The position numbers were made by a program, and so were the translations under genes. Below, piece after piece: positions 11,268 to 25,300 of a DNA stretch of 64,000 nt (position 1 is its first letter; each line of letters begins with the position of its first letter). The notes beneath the pieces are model-generated. The model did no database searches, was not told the DNA's origin, and saw nothing but the letters and a program-made list of their open reading frames with translations. This DNA is from Oxytricha trifallax (Eukaryota; Ciliophora; Spirotrichea; Sporadotrichida; Oxytrichidae): NCBI GenBank assembly GCA_000711775.1, contig ARYC01000133.1:1-64000 (forward strand). Direction: 5' to 3'.

Positions 11268-12740
11268 TCATAAAACATCCTGTTTATTACTTTAATTGCT
11301 ATTTCTTCTATTATCAATTTTAGAAATGACACTGGGTCTCTTATCAATCTATTTAATCTACCACTCATTAAATAAATTGGGTTTCATGAAATATGAGCTA
11401 TCCTATCTCTTCTATTACAAATACTACTTCATTTAATTCTGTGTTGCTAATTTGGCTTTGGATGCACTTACAAATATCCTATGTTCAGGTAAATTTTCAC
11501 CCTTTTTCTTATTATCCAAGAGAATTTAATGGTCTCTTGGTTTCAGTTTAAGCTGAGACTATGAGTGCCTAAGTTTACTCTCAAGTATTTGAGCAAGAGT
11601 AAAATCTGGTATAGAGGTTTTGTTTGTATAATTGCTTTGACCAGTGATAATACCATCTTAAACCTACTAGATAAACCGTACTCTTTAGCTTTTTAGGGAT
11701 TCTTCAGAAGCAAAATTAGTCTATGTCTGGTTTTTAGATTAGTGAATTTTTGTGGCAGTCACATTCATAGAATTTTATTTAGAAATATTTGGGGAAATCT
11801 CTTTTTACGACAATTGACTTTAATATCTCTTTGGCATTATGATGGAAGGGAGAAGAAACTTTTTGTGCGTTATGTTATCAGGATATTTCAGATATTATGC
11901 AATGGATTTTTAATCCCACACTATACTTTTAGATTAACCTTTTAATCTCTCAGTTTGAATTAAATCCTTCATTTACTATAACTGATCATTCTTAGGAATC
12001 TTTATGTTTTACTAGCTACCCTTAAAACTCTCATTTAAATCCATTCTTAAATCTCTGAGTGATTATATACAAAATTTACTCTGAATATCTTTCATTGAAT
12101 CAGCATTTAACTTTACTTTCTTCTAGCTATATTAATTTTTATTCTTAGGAAGTAAAATATCAATATACTTCAGCTCTATCTCTTTTAAGCTTTACTATCG
12201 ATTTTAAACTTTTCTGTGAGTTAGAAGTTTATCCCTGTCTATCATTAACTTTGGCATTTATGTGTTTCTCTGAGTTGAAAAGCCTTATTGACGATTGTCT
12301 ATATATTCCAGGTCTTAATTGCTGTGAGTTTTCTATGTACTTGGATTAAATTTAGTCTTAAGTTTTGACTTCACTAAATTCAGAGCAAGCTTTTTTGAAT
12401 TAAATTTGGAAAAATCGTGTTGATTAATAGATTAGTAATTTGAAGTTAGAGGATCTTAGATAAATTCATTATTCCTTTAAACAGTGACATTTATGATATT
12501 GCCATTGTTCAAGTATGTTTATGAATCATAATGGTTCACTTAGTAATTGTAGAATCTATGGTCGTTTGGTCATAGTGGACTATTCAGTGAATTAGGATAT
12601 AGCATACTTTATTAAATTAACTTTGGTCCTTTTAAAGTATTTGGACTACCAATAATGCTGCCTTAGTCTATCTTTGACAAGCTATTGTAAGATCTGTTAC
12701 TCAAAGCCGAGAGAGACGGTTAGCAATATACCTCAACCAT
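11268..12740 (-). CDS. Basic Q/S/K-rich protein of unknown function, ~490 codons
   Basis: ATG at 12740 (MVEVYCQPSLSALSNRSYN) and TGA at 11268-11270 in one frame of about 490 codons. The composition is polar and basic with many Gln, Ser, Asn and Lys, for example QHDFSKFNSKKLALNLVKSK and LQQKRQDSSYFMKPNLFNEW. I see no known domain, signal peptide or membrane segment. One in-frame TGA occurs at 12570-12572, after about 56 codons, and the same frame remains strongly protein-like on both sides. A 66-nt GT...AG candidate around it would remove it in phase, but its splice sites are weak. It faces the LRR-ankyrin gene across 115 bp. The long plus-strand frames over 11.3-12.7 kb are its antisense shadow. 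Confidence 0.6.
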
Positions 12741-12855
12741 TTTATTTATTATTACCTTTTATATATAATGTTAAGGAGTAAATTAAGCTTTTTTAAATCT
12801 AATAAATTTAAGTCAAGCAATAATTACAATTTATAATAATTAAACTCCAAACAAA
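12741..12855. promoter_or_regulatory. Shared divergent promoter region
   Basis: 115 bp of AT-rich DNA between the divergent start codons at 12740 (minus) and 12856 (plus). It must carry both 5' regions. No specific motif is recognisable. Confidence 0.45.
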
Positions 12856-15800
12856 ATGAATGCCAATCCAAACATGAATTAGTAAGCAATTTAACTTAAT
12901 AATTATTTTAGAGGGTATAATTCTCAGTAATAAAGAATGTCCTAATAGTATCTGGATGAGGAGGAAGAATTTGAAGAAGAGCTCGAAGAAGACTTTGAAG
13001 ATGATAATGATGGGAGAATGAGTTAAGCTACAAGAACTAAAAGATCACATAGACCAGTTGCAGGTATCAATCGAGGTTTATTAATTTATTTTTATGGTAA
13101 AACAAATGCTACTATGAAAACTATAAACAATGAAGGCCATTCCATAATGGATAACAGCTAAACAACCTTTCAAGGAACAGTGCAAATGAATAATGACAAA
13201 TCGCAAAACTAAAGAAACAACTAGTAATTAGATTCTAGATGAGTAATAACTTTATTATAGTCCTGCGAATCAGTAGCAGCTTTACGAAAACACCTAAAAT
13301 ATTTAGAGCTCCCAATAAAGGAAACTGTAATAAAATCAAGCTTAACAACAAAGAGATAAAGCTGAGGAATAAAAACTTAGAACTCGATCTTACTACAATT
13401 TGGATGAAGAGGGAGGCGAGGAGTATTACGATGAAGAAATGGAGGAAGATATAGGAACTTAAAAAGATAATTAGTCTCGTTTATCAGACTCTATGATGCG
13501 CACTCCAGACATATAATCTATGGTTTCCACCCAAAATGGAATGAAGCCAAATGTTTATAACAATAAACTCAAGGATCAGTCTTACTACAATAAGATATAC
13601 AATAAGGCTAACAAGCCAAAGCCACAAAGCAATGATGACTATTTCAGAAAGCTAAAGTAACGGAAAACTGGAATACCCATGAAAGTGGCATTGCCTGGTA
13701 ATATAGAGGCTCATGAGTATAATTCTGATTTACCTAATATAAGAGACCCCTTATTTGATGAAACATAAAAAAGTATAGGTACATACAAGGAAGTTATACC
13801 ATCGTTCTTACCTAATGATAACAAGTACAAAAAGTTCATGCAAAACATCAATAGGGATGAGGATATAAAAACTTTGTTATAATTATTTAATTACTAGGAA
13901 GATATTTATCAAAGACTTTAAGGCAGAGTAAAATCAGATGACCCATATAACATAAAAAGAAAGAAACAACCTATGACAAATTACACAGATCCATTTGATC
14001 AGCACATCCAAAAAATGGAAGATAACACTTTACACCCTAGGAGTGATCCAGCAAATAATTCCCTATACAAAGTTCATAATCTAGATGGATTAGCTTAGAA
14101 AACTGGAAATAGAGGAGCAGGGTTTTTATCAGTACAAAGAAACAGAGATCCCACAAAACTAAATTCAGGTCTTGATTAGCATAACTTAAGTTTACCTCAA
14201 ATTAAGGATTAAGTAACTGCTCTCGAAAAGAAAATGGAAAAAGAACTCGATAAAGAGGCTAAACTCAAGAAAGATGCAAAGAGATTGATTGGTCACGCTC
14301 TTGGGAAATAAACACCAGAATTAGATAGGACAGTTAAAGCTTGGCTTAAGAAAGACTAAAATCCATGTAAGTTTAAGGAAGTTATGTTAAAATATTTTTA
14401 AAGCATATATAAATGAAATGGGGCCAGTTTACACACTAGAGTACAAAAATCTTATAGACTAAGAGAGGAAAAATAATTTCAACATAAGCCCAATGATTGA
14501 TAAACAGTTGAGAAAGGCAAATTTTAATAAGATCCCAGGTGTATAGAATAATCTAGTTGCCCTTAAAGAAAAGTTCAAAGTAACATAATTATATAATAAT
14601 CAAAATTTTACAGGGAGAGAATTAAAAGAGAATAGAAGTAAATCTATTAAAGAATGATCAGCAATTAGATTTCAATTACATGTAAATAAAATTGGTGTAC
14701 AATATTTCCCTCCTCGATTAACATTTCGGAACTCCAGAGGCCTACTTGCTAAAGAAAAAAGATGATGCCAAGAAAACAATTTAACATGTTTTCAAGAGAA
14801 AGTTTGAAGAAAAGCTTATTTTTCAAGAGTTAAATGATCCAAAAACTCTTAGGAAAGATAAAATGAGATTGGAAGAGAAACTAAGAATGATTAATATCGC
14901 TGTTGAATTAGCTAAGCAAAGGCTTGAATGGCTACTTTATGACACACCTTTTACCATTCAGTAATTAGAAAGAGAAGTTAAAGACTAAAAAGCTGGAATG
15001 CCAAACGAAAATTCCAATGAATAGCAAAAGCTTAAAGAGATTGCATAAAACTTCAAAATGGATAGAGGCCTTTATGATGAAATGTAGATGAAGGCCAGAG
15101 AAGCAAGAAATATTTTAGGAATCTAAATGTTAGAAGCCAGAGCTCTAAAGAACAGAACAGGATGTGAATCTATTTCAGATTTTGTGCTTTTGTTTAGAGA
15201 ATTTACTCATATTGAGAGATTAAAGGATCTCGAGGTATTACTCTTAGATGCCTTACTAAATAAAAAAAAAGCTTAAGGCTTTTATGATTTCTTAAAGAAA
15301 ATAGTTGAATTTGAGGATGAAACGGTTAAAGTAAAGAATGAATTTCAAGATTAAAACATAGAATCTAAAAAAATAGAGAATGACTAGTTTTACAATTACG
15401 ATGAAATTGCTCTTGAAAAAGCCAAAATTTAGGATAAAGAATAGTTTGCCTCTTAATTTAAGCAAGAAAAGATTATCTTTCAATTTATACCTTATTGGAA
15501 TGTTCCGATAAATTTAGATGGTGATAAACTTTCGTCTGACTTAAGAAATATGCTAAAATTTGACATTCTACATGCGAAAGTTATTTCAGCTTTTTTGACT
15601 TGTAATACTATTGAGGAAATGATTACTTACGCCAGACATAATAGAAGAGCTAAGGAATTTGTTGTTTTTGAAAGAGAAGAGATGTAGTTTTTGATTCGTG
15701 AACATAAAATCCCTGAGAATCTAATAAGAAACTTTGCATAGATAATGATAATTATTTAAAAAGAATTCATGATGGTACCATAGATGTTGTTTAGACTTGC

Positions 15801-18732
15801 GAAGCCTACAAAAATTTAGGAAATTAACTTTTCAAATTTCTAGGCCATACATCTAACACCAGATGCAATATTGTCAATAATTAATTGCATTGAACTTCAT
15901 TAAAATCATGTCAAAAGAATTATCTTCGAGAATTGTGAAATGGGAAATGAAAAAGCTCTTTTGTTTAAGGATTTACTAGCTAATCCAAACAAGCCTATCA
16001 TAGCTTGTAACTTCTAAAACAATATGCTTGGAGACTAGGGAATTGATCATATAGTATAAGCAATCAAATTAAATCCTAAGGGAGATATGAGAATAGTCAA
16101 ATTTTCACATAATAAGTTAAGTATCTAAGCTGCCATAAGATTATCCCATGTACTAAAGAAAAGGCCTCCCGAATTAAAACCATTAAATTTGCAGATCCTT
16201 AAAATGAGTCACAATTAAATAGGGAATATAGGTACTGAAACATTGGCGAGTTTTATTAAGAAAAATGGAACATTAAAATATCTAGATATTTCTTTCAATA
16301 ACATAGGGGATAGAGGTCTTTATGCAGTTGCTGATTGTCTCTTTGAAAATGAGAGATTAGAAGTGCTTAATATGCTTGGCAATGAATTTGGAGAAAAATC
16401 TCTTGGACATCTTGGTAACTCATTAGTAGAAAATTAAAGGCTTAAATTAATCATACTTAAATTTGGGATTCTAAACAGTGATAAGTAAGCCTTCCTAAAC
16501 TTTATAAACAATGGTTTCATGATCTCTAAGAAACTTAGGTATTTATATATCAATACTCCTCATTATAATGACCCAGTCTCGAAATCCTTGAATGAAAGTT
16601 ATCTACCCAAAGTCTTTTTCGCAACTGAATCTCATGACAGTAAAATTGACTCAGATGTTCTGATTGATTTTATGAGTTAAATAGTAGAATATTAACTATT
16701 TGAAGGAGGTAACACTTAGAGAGTTTATAGGTATGGAGAGAAACTTCTAAGAGAGATTATTAAGTAAAAGTATGAAATAAATAATATTGAGATTCTAATA
16801 TATCTGTTTGACAACATCTTTGGACCTGATTATGTCCTAGCTGATAACTTATCGCCCTTCCATTTATTTGCAAAGCATGGCTAAATTGAAGCTTTATCTT
16901 ATTGTTTGAAGCTTGGCATATCTCCTAATTTTAAAACATCCATAGCGTAAGAGGAGTATCCTTCAGCAACAGCTCTTCATATTGCTTCAGGTTACAGTTA
17001 ACTTGACACTTGTGAACATCTACTTAAATATGGAGTCGAAGTCGATAATAAAGATCTAAATGGTAACACAGCTTTGCATTATGCAGCAGTTTAAGGTGCA
17101 CTACAGCTTGCTTAGCTTTTAGTCTCAAGTAGTGCTTCATGTTTGGTACTAAATAAGAAAAACATGCTACCTTTGCATTCTTGTATTTTTTCTGATAACC
17201 TAGGCTGCTGGAGATTCATACTTGCTGAGACAGAAAAGCAAAAGAAGCTACAATTTCTCGGGAAACAAATTGAGAGGACTATAGATGTAAAGACTTACCA
17301 TGGTTTTACGCCTTTAATGATTGCACTTGAAGAAGATGCCGACAATATCTTCTAGTATTTGATAGACTCAGAGGCTGACCTCAAGGCTTAAGATGAAGAA
17401 GGAAATACAATATTACATAGAGCCATACTTTTGAAAAATCAAAAGAAAGCCAAGCTGGTTATCAAACGAGGCGCTAATATACACATTAGATCATTCGCTG
17501 GAGAAACTCCAATAATGATGGCTGTGAGATACGGGCTCATAGAAGTCATAAGATCACTTGTGGGAGCTGGTTCCGATTTACATGAGAAAAACTATCGTGG
17601 AGATTCTCTATTGCACTTAGCAGCAAGAACTGATCAAGCTGACGTTATTGGATATCTACAATTAATTTCAATCATAGATCTTGAATACTATAAATCATAC
17701 TTGATAAAGGATTGAGTACATAAGAACGAAACAGGGAAGGTCAAAAGCCATCAGATCTGGCAGTGAGACCTGGCATAAAAGAAATGCTGTCTCATAATAA
17801 CCTAAGACATAACCTCTACACCGATGCAAACTTAGAATATAAAAACGGGGTGAGGCTAAATAGAAACCACGCTCCTTCAGTAGCTAGTGATGACGAAGAT
17901 GATCTACTAAAAAACAAGCAAAAGTTGAATCCAAATCAAAAAGCTAAGTTGCTTAATGAGGAACTAATTAAGTACAAGGTCGATCACAAAGATGTATTTG
18001 GAGATACCTATGATCGGAAATATGCAGGCTATGATGCAGCTAAACTCACTTAGAACCACCTTAAATATGATAAGGATGAAACAAGAGACAAGATAAAAGT
18101 GATGGACGACTAGGCTGGACAGGATGATGAAGAATATGGTGAGGAACTTGATGAAGGGGATGAAGATTACGAGGACGATGATGATGAGGATGAACTGTAA
18201 AACAATCAAAGAGGTACTAAAAAACAGCAAATAAAGAGTTAAAATAAATCTGGTTAGAACAATACGAAGGGTAAATCTTTGAATAATGGGCCAAACATCA
18301 CTTATAAAACCTAGAATCAACCTAAATCAAGAAAAACAAATCAGTAACTATGCATTACAATATACATTAGATGAATTGTTTATATTTTTGAATGCGAATC
18401 AATCGGCAGGGTTTAGAGGCACTGTTGATGTGCCACTAAATGACACTAAATATCAAGCAGACTAGCAAGCAAAAATATAAAAAGCTCTTGGAAACAATAA
18501 ATAAGCGAATCAAATAAAAGCCCTGACTACCAATAATAAATTTAAGGATACAAAAAGAACTAACTAATGGGAAGGAGACAACGATGAAGGAGATGGAGAA
18601 TATTTCAATATTTTTGATAAACATATTTAATTTGAATATGACGATGAGGATGGGGAGGAGTATGATAATGATGATGATGCTCGTGGAACCAATACTTAAT
18701 ATCAATAAACTAAGAATAGGGGATAGAGATGA
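12856..18732 (+). CDS. Large LRR and ankyrin-repeat protein with acidic stretches
   Basis: Likely a scaffold protein. ATG at 12856 (MNANPNMNQQ). The N-terminal part is acidic (EEEEFEEELEEDFEDD) and low in complexity. A clear 37-nt intron lies at 13224-13260, and others are likely near 14.37-14.40 and 14.58-14.61 kb. The middle is helical and lysine-rich. From about 15.8 to 16.6 kb come leucine-rich repeats of the NLRC/RNI type (KMSHNQIGNIGTETLASFIK, LDISFNNIGDRGLYAVADCL). From about 16.85 to 17.75 kb come ankyrin repeats (TALHIASGYSQLDTCEHLLK, NTALHYAAVQGALQLAQLLV, TPIMMAVRYGLIEVIRSLVG, SLLHLAARTDQADVIGYL). After a frame change near 17.66-17.72 kb (probable intron) the tail is highly acidic, and TGA is at 18730-18732. 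A second frame change near 18.3 kb is unresolved. Length about 1,900 aa. The same combination is common in ciliates; the exact role is unknown. Confidence 0.75.
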
Positions 18733-19360
18733 CAACTTTATTATAATATTCCTCATAACTATAAATTCATAAACTGATAATCTGACAAAATAATGTACAA
18801 ACAATTTCTTTACTTTTTTCATGAAATAGTTGAATATTGATTCTCAAGAAAAAAAATGCAAAAAAAAATTTAATTAAATTAATATATTATTGTCACTATT
18901 GTGAATAAATTGTCTAAATTTATCAGTCAATAGAATTATATGAAAAAAACATTAAATTAAGTAAATATTAACAAATTGACTTTCTATTATAAGGGCGTAT
19001 GTTTATCCGTTAAATAATATAAATTATCACTCATAAATAAACCTAAATATCAAATAACATTAAATATACCAACTTTTCAAGTGAGTATATATAAATTAAC
19101 GCTATAAATTGTTTATAATACCAAGAATTAAAAATTAATTATTAAGACAATAACATATAAATATAATTATTAAAATTTGTCAAAGAGTTTAAAATAAGTT
19201 CTTGCTTTATCTATTATTGATGTTATAACAAAAATAAATTCTTAAACATGAACTGTATAATTTTATGATAGCATCCAAAATGATAACAAATTAAAGAATT
19301 AAAATTAAAGTGTCTAGAAATATTTTAGATTTTATAAGCTATTATAGTGGATGCGATAAA
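18733..19360. other. AT-rich intergenic region
   Basis: About 630 bp of very AT-rich DNA between the convergent ends of the LRR-ankyrin gene (+) and the first calpain gene (-). No frame with protein-like composition and no repeat is visible. Confidence 0.6.
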
Positions 19361-22300
19361 TCATTCAATAAAATCATCATCACCTTTGTAGTTTTCAAAT
19401 GCATCGTCAGCATCAAAGTCAGTGTTGCCTCCTCCTCCAGCATTAAACACTAATTAATATATAGTATCATTTTTATTATAATTTAAAGATTATTTATTTA
19501 CTTCCACCTTAAATTATCATAATTTAATTATAATTTTCATAGCAAGCAAATAGTTTCATTTGAAGATTTTTCAAAGAATAGTTTTAATATTAAGGTTTTT
19601 CAAACATACTTATAATTTTGTAACAATAAATAAAACTGATTATCTATATCTTTTTCGAAGTTCCCATCCAAATTTTAGTGCTTACCTACCCCACCCTTAA
19701 CAAACTTTCTTTTAAATTTTTAAAAATTACATAATAAAGCGAAATTTTAGTTTTAAATTGATACTTTTACCATTGCCAGCATTTGCCTTTCTTGTGGATC
19801 TATGCATAACCTAAGACAACTTCTTTGGTCCAGCATTAGATTTGGAATTGTTCATTAATTGTGATGAAGACATTTCCAAACTTTCATCTTCCTGCTGGAT
19901 CATAAACTTAATGCGTTTTTCAGTCAAGTCAATCTTCCAATATTCAACGTTGTCGTACTTTTCTGTTTCTTCTTCAATTAGTGAATCTATAAAATTAAAT
20001 GAATTCAATAATTGTGATGCTTACATTCATTCTAAACACATATATAAAAAATAATCAATACAGAGGAAGTAATTAATTTAATGATCCTCTGGTTTGCCGA
20101 CCCTGTAGACCTCAACATCCCTGAGATCTTTATTGAAATAAAGTGATAAAACATATTTTCCATATTCTCCAACATTTCTTGTGCAAGGTACTATTAAGTA
20201 GCTTCCGGGTTCAAGATTAAGTCTCAAAGATACTTCTTTGTGTTCTTTCAGGACTGAGGAGCCTTTAACTGCATTTTTGTCAAACTTGTCAAGTTTAACT
20301 TAATTATTCTGAAGCTTGAACACTGAGAAGATAACTTAATGGATCAGCTCTGAGTAAGGGAACTTATAGTATTTGCCATTTTCCTACTTTGCTCTGCCAT
20401 CGGGCTGTGCTAAAGAAATAAAGATTTCAGTTTGCTCCTCACATTAGAAGTAATATTAGGGATTTTTACCCCATCTCACCATATTTTCCTCTGTCATTGG
20501 GGATGGAAGTGCTCCAGAAGTTGTGCTATCCCACTCTCCTCTGAATCTTATAGCACTCCAATCGTCAGGGAAGTCCAAACATACATAGGCATTATTGAAA
20601 ATATCTCTCCAATTTCTGTAGTTTATTAAGAAAGTTCCATCCTCTTCGTCAAGATTAAATTGCTCATCTTCCTTTAGAGATCTTATATAAGCCTCTAGTT
20701 CAGGTCTGTAGATGTCCATTTATTCACTTTTATCACTCCATTTGCCTTTCCATTCCATTTCTCCCCAGGGGTTTCTTACTCTGAGAAGTTTGTGAACCAT
20801 ATTGCTTAAAATGATATGAAAAATAGCTACTATCTTTAATCTCGAAAACATCAATAATTCCATAAGCATGTCCTGTCATAATACCTGTCATGACTTAATT
20901 TTTATATAATAATTAAATTTAATGACTCCATCTTGTATAATCTGTCTTTCTACATCTCCAACTACTGAGCATCCCATCATAACAATTTATAAATCATAAT
21001 TTTGATCATACTTTTCTGTCTCTTCATTCTCATTAAATAATCCCAAAATTCAAATTTATCCTTAATAGACTTGTGTGGGAACTTCTTTTGCTCATTATGA
21101 AGGAACAGTTTCTCTGCGACTAGTCCAGTCAAATCATTTAGTGCATCGTCTATAAATCCTGATATCAATGATTCGTAGCATCCATGAATTTTGGCATAAG
21201 CCTTCTCAAGTAGGGGTACCCACATTTCATGCTTCTCTTTGCAAGTTCCAAACACTGGCACCTTACTATTAGTAAAGCAAGGAATTCTATCGTCAAGGAT
21301 TACATATCTCCAATTAAAATCCTTAAAGAATCTAAACACGTAAATGCCCTTTTTCCTGTAGTAATGAAACAAAGGAGGGTACACACCCATTGAAAAGAGC
21401 GATGCAATTTCATTTGTTGCCTCAAAATTCTCGGTTACTTCGATGTTTCCAACACCTCCTCTCAGCAACTCATATAATAAATTAAAAAGTGTTAAAAATA
21501 GAGTATATTTGAATCCTCATCTCTAGTGGCAAGCACTGAGAGTGCACCAATAAACCAGCAATCTCCTATTTTACCTTGCTTAACATCGTTTGCGGCAGCT
21601 CCGTCATCTATAAATTGAGAGTCATGCTCTGGAGCAAATTCTTCAGGTCTCAACCATGAAATTTGTTCAGGTTCAATATAGCCTTTTGGAGGGTTGCCAT
21701 CACAATATCTGAATAATAAATTTAGTTAAGAAAGAATTATGATTTACAATGAAAGTCTATTTCCATCCTCATCATCATCATTTTTGGGACCAAACTCTGT
21801 ATCATAAAATTCTTAATCTGGTGGCAGTGAACTGTAAATTTACTCTGCTACTACTAAAGCAGCTTTTTCACTTTAACTAAATAAAAAAATTGGTATAGAC
21901 TTATTTAGAAAACGAACTCACATTTTATTTATTGTTTCCACTATTTAGAATAGTCTTCATTCCTTTAAAGTAGTAGTCCTTTTCTGTAATAGTATATTCA
22001 AGCAATTCACAAGTCAATTTTAAACCACTATGTAAATTATTAAATTTAAATCTAATCTCACCCTGCTTTTAATTTGAAATTTACTATAAAATTTTTCAAT
22101 TTATTTTATATAAGCTTCTTATTTGTTAATTTTTTTCTCAAGTTTCTTAGCATCATCAGATCGGAATGGCAATTAAAATCTCTCGCAAAACTTTATAAAG
22201 TCAAAGAAATTTATCTTTCCGACCTCATCAAAATCAATAGCTCCTTCCATAACTCTATTAAAGAAAGATGCTTAAGATATAATAATACTTACTCTAGCTA

Positions 22301-25300
22301 GGGATCATACTGCTTAGTGTTAATGAATTTATGCAAAAACATTTTAGGGTGGTAGTCAATTATGGGGTATAGAGAATAAATTATCTGATAAAATTTTCAA
22401 TGAATAAAATAGCTATTAAATCTATAAAGTCTTATTAACACTAAATATTTATGTTTCAAGTAACTCTTCTTAGAGATTAATCGTATATTAATTGTGGTAA
22501 ATCCCGCATTTTATAATTTAAATACATATTTAAATTGATTAATTGTTTTATAAAATATATATATATATAATTTTCATATGTTTTACAAAGGAGTTCAACA
22601 CATAATTATTAAAATAATATAGAAAAAATCAGAATAATTAGATTGAAAATCACGAACATTTAGTAAAGCATATTTTGAAATAGAATATGCGTGGTATACC
22701 ATGATTATTAATTTTAGATATCAATGAAAGATTAGAGAGTAACTATAAAGTAAATTAAAAATTCTAGAGATCATAATTTCTAGACATTATATATTAATCA
22801 GTATTATTTATTAGTGAGCTATAAATACATCTTTTTTTAAACCTATTTTAGTTGGTAGGTATTAGATATATAATTAGTCTAAAGGGTCTGCTGGTTTACT
22901 GACTAGTTCTGCACTGACAGTGTTAGTGGTGGCTCTGAATATTATTTACGATTCTTGTAATCTAAGATTGTTATGACCACCTTGGCTGATCCAGTTGATT
23001 TAGTTGCTGCTTATATTGTCATCGTTAGGTTGGCTTGTTCGAGGGGACCATGTCTCTGGCACCTCACTCCATCAGCACCCAAACTTTTAGAGATGTCCCA
23101 TATTGCTCCTCGCTCACTAATAATTAATACTTGAAAGATTATTATATGCCTAAATAATAATATATTGCAAGCAATTTGATTTTTATGGCTTTTTAATAAA
23201 TTGAGAATTTTATTAGAAAATTATTTTTTATCTTTGCCCTCAATGAGACTACATCCAACATCTTAAAACTCCTGTAAGAAAGATTTTAGTCTCTTGCACT
23301 ATAAAAAGAATAAGAAATTACTTAAATAAATCTAATCTATAAATTTTAAATTTGGACAATAACGAACATCTTGATTAGATCTTTCTTGTTCTACTCATCT
23401 AATAAAATTTTGTTAAGTTCTGGAATCAAATTTCCCATTTCTTTTGCATGTTTCTTTATTTCTTTCTAACTGTGTTCTGACTCCCTGTTCTTCCTATCTG
23501 GTGATTTGCCTTGAGACTTATTTAACAAGGAATTGCTAGCTGATTTTTATAATATATAAAACTTAATAAAAAATGACTTAATACTTGGAAAAAATTAATC
23601 GAATTCATATCATAGAGAAATATCTCATTTAAAAATTTAAATTTATAAATTAATAGCAAAATCAAGATATTATTTAATTTCTAAAGATTATTTTTACGTA
23701 GTAACAAAAAATTAATAAAAGTCCGCATAAATATTTTTAAGAAAAAAAACTACTCTGTAACTTGGATTTGATTAGATTATTTATCAAAATAATTTTTAAA
23801 ATTTAATAGTAAAATTATTTAAAATTCAGATTTTTGCTCTTCATCTGGCATACCAAGATATTTCCTCACGACCTTCAAATTATTCTTTAGGATATTTACT
23901 TGTTAATTTATTTAAATCTAATCGTTTAATGCCACCTGTCTTATAGTCTTAGCACACTTTTAAATATCAATTAGCATAGGGTCTTACTAGACAAGGTTGA
24001 TATATAAACTATTGCATATTATAAGAGCTCAAAAATATTCTCAAATATTCTCAAATTTTCTTTAAATTCAAACAAAGTTTAGGAAGAGAATTATAAGTTT
24101 TTGGTCTTCATTCAACTTTGAGAATTCTTTCTGTGAATCTAACCTATTTTTGATTAGATCAATTGACTGCTCATTTCTTCCAATTTTGTCTATAGTTATA
24201 AAAATACAGATTTCACTTAAAACTTATTATAGGAGACTTGCTGCATCTTAATAATTTTGAGCAGAAGCCATAACTTTCTAGAATTCAGTCAATGCTGATC
24301 TAACTACTTATTCAGCAATTAATTTATTGTAGTTGCTAACAAACTATAGCAAGTTAAACGAAAAGAATTGATCCAAATTTATAAATTTAAAGCGATTAAA
24401 TTTTTAAACCCTACAGTTATATTAAGAAGCGATGATTGGTGCTAAGAACTAATAGATTTCAAATTAAATATTAATGCCTGAAATTAAATATTAATTATGC
24501 TAAGATCAAATTTAACACTATAATTGGATTATTTTTTAAGGACAATTAATCTAGTCAATAGTTTTAATAATAAGTCCAAACATTTAATTAGACCAATATT
24601 AATGAATTCTTAATATGATAGTTCTTACTCCAATCCTCGCTTCTTAATTGATATATGGGTTACAATACTGACATAGTTATTTAACAGTGGCTTCGTTTCT
24701 AGCAGCCACTGTAGTATTAATCTAATCTGAACTACCCTTTGATTCATTAAACCTGACATGCTTCTTCTCTTCTTTACCTCCTAGGTTTGTTCTGATATCT
24801 TTCAATAACTAAATAAGGCCTTTGCCAAGAACAACATCTTGATCTTTAGATAACTCGTAGAAGATGCATAGAATGTGAAACTTTGAGAGATTTGTAAATC
24901 TTTATAATGAATCTAAGAAATCGGCTTTATCAAACTAGTCAGAAGGCTAAATTTGTTATGATAATAGGAAATTTTCTAAGGGTCCTTCAATGGTTTAGAC
25001 AAGCTGAGCATGGACCTTTTGTTGGTCAAATTTGCCTTACAGCGACTTCAATGCCAATACTAAGTCTTTGGTAAAAATAAAAACAAATGGTCTTTATCAA
25101 GCCATTTCCATTCCTGTCAATTTTCTTGCCAAATTAAAAAAGTAATTCCTTGTTTGAAGCTTATGTATTCTATGTCATTTACCTCAAGAAAGATTAAACT
25201 GGTGTTTAATCTAAGTCATATTAAAACTCACAAGCTCTTTCAATTTCCATGCCTATTTGGCTCTCAATTTTCTTGACAACTTATTCTAAACTCATTGAGT

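Noticed and set aside
11330-12740. Long plus-strand Leu/Ser/Phe-rich frame with several TGAs
   Set aside because: It mirrors the minus-strand Q/S/K-rich gene, which has one frame, an ATG, a terminal TGA and a single internal TGA.
17964-18822. Minus-strand hydrophobic frames of 118 and 128 residues
   Set aside because: They are the antisense of the acidic (GAT/GAA-rich) tail of the LRR-ankyrin protein.
22870-23110. An RNA gene
   Set aside because: No recognisable tRNA, snRNA or snoRNA structure by eye; only base composition stands out.
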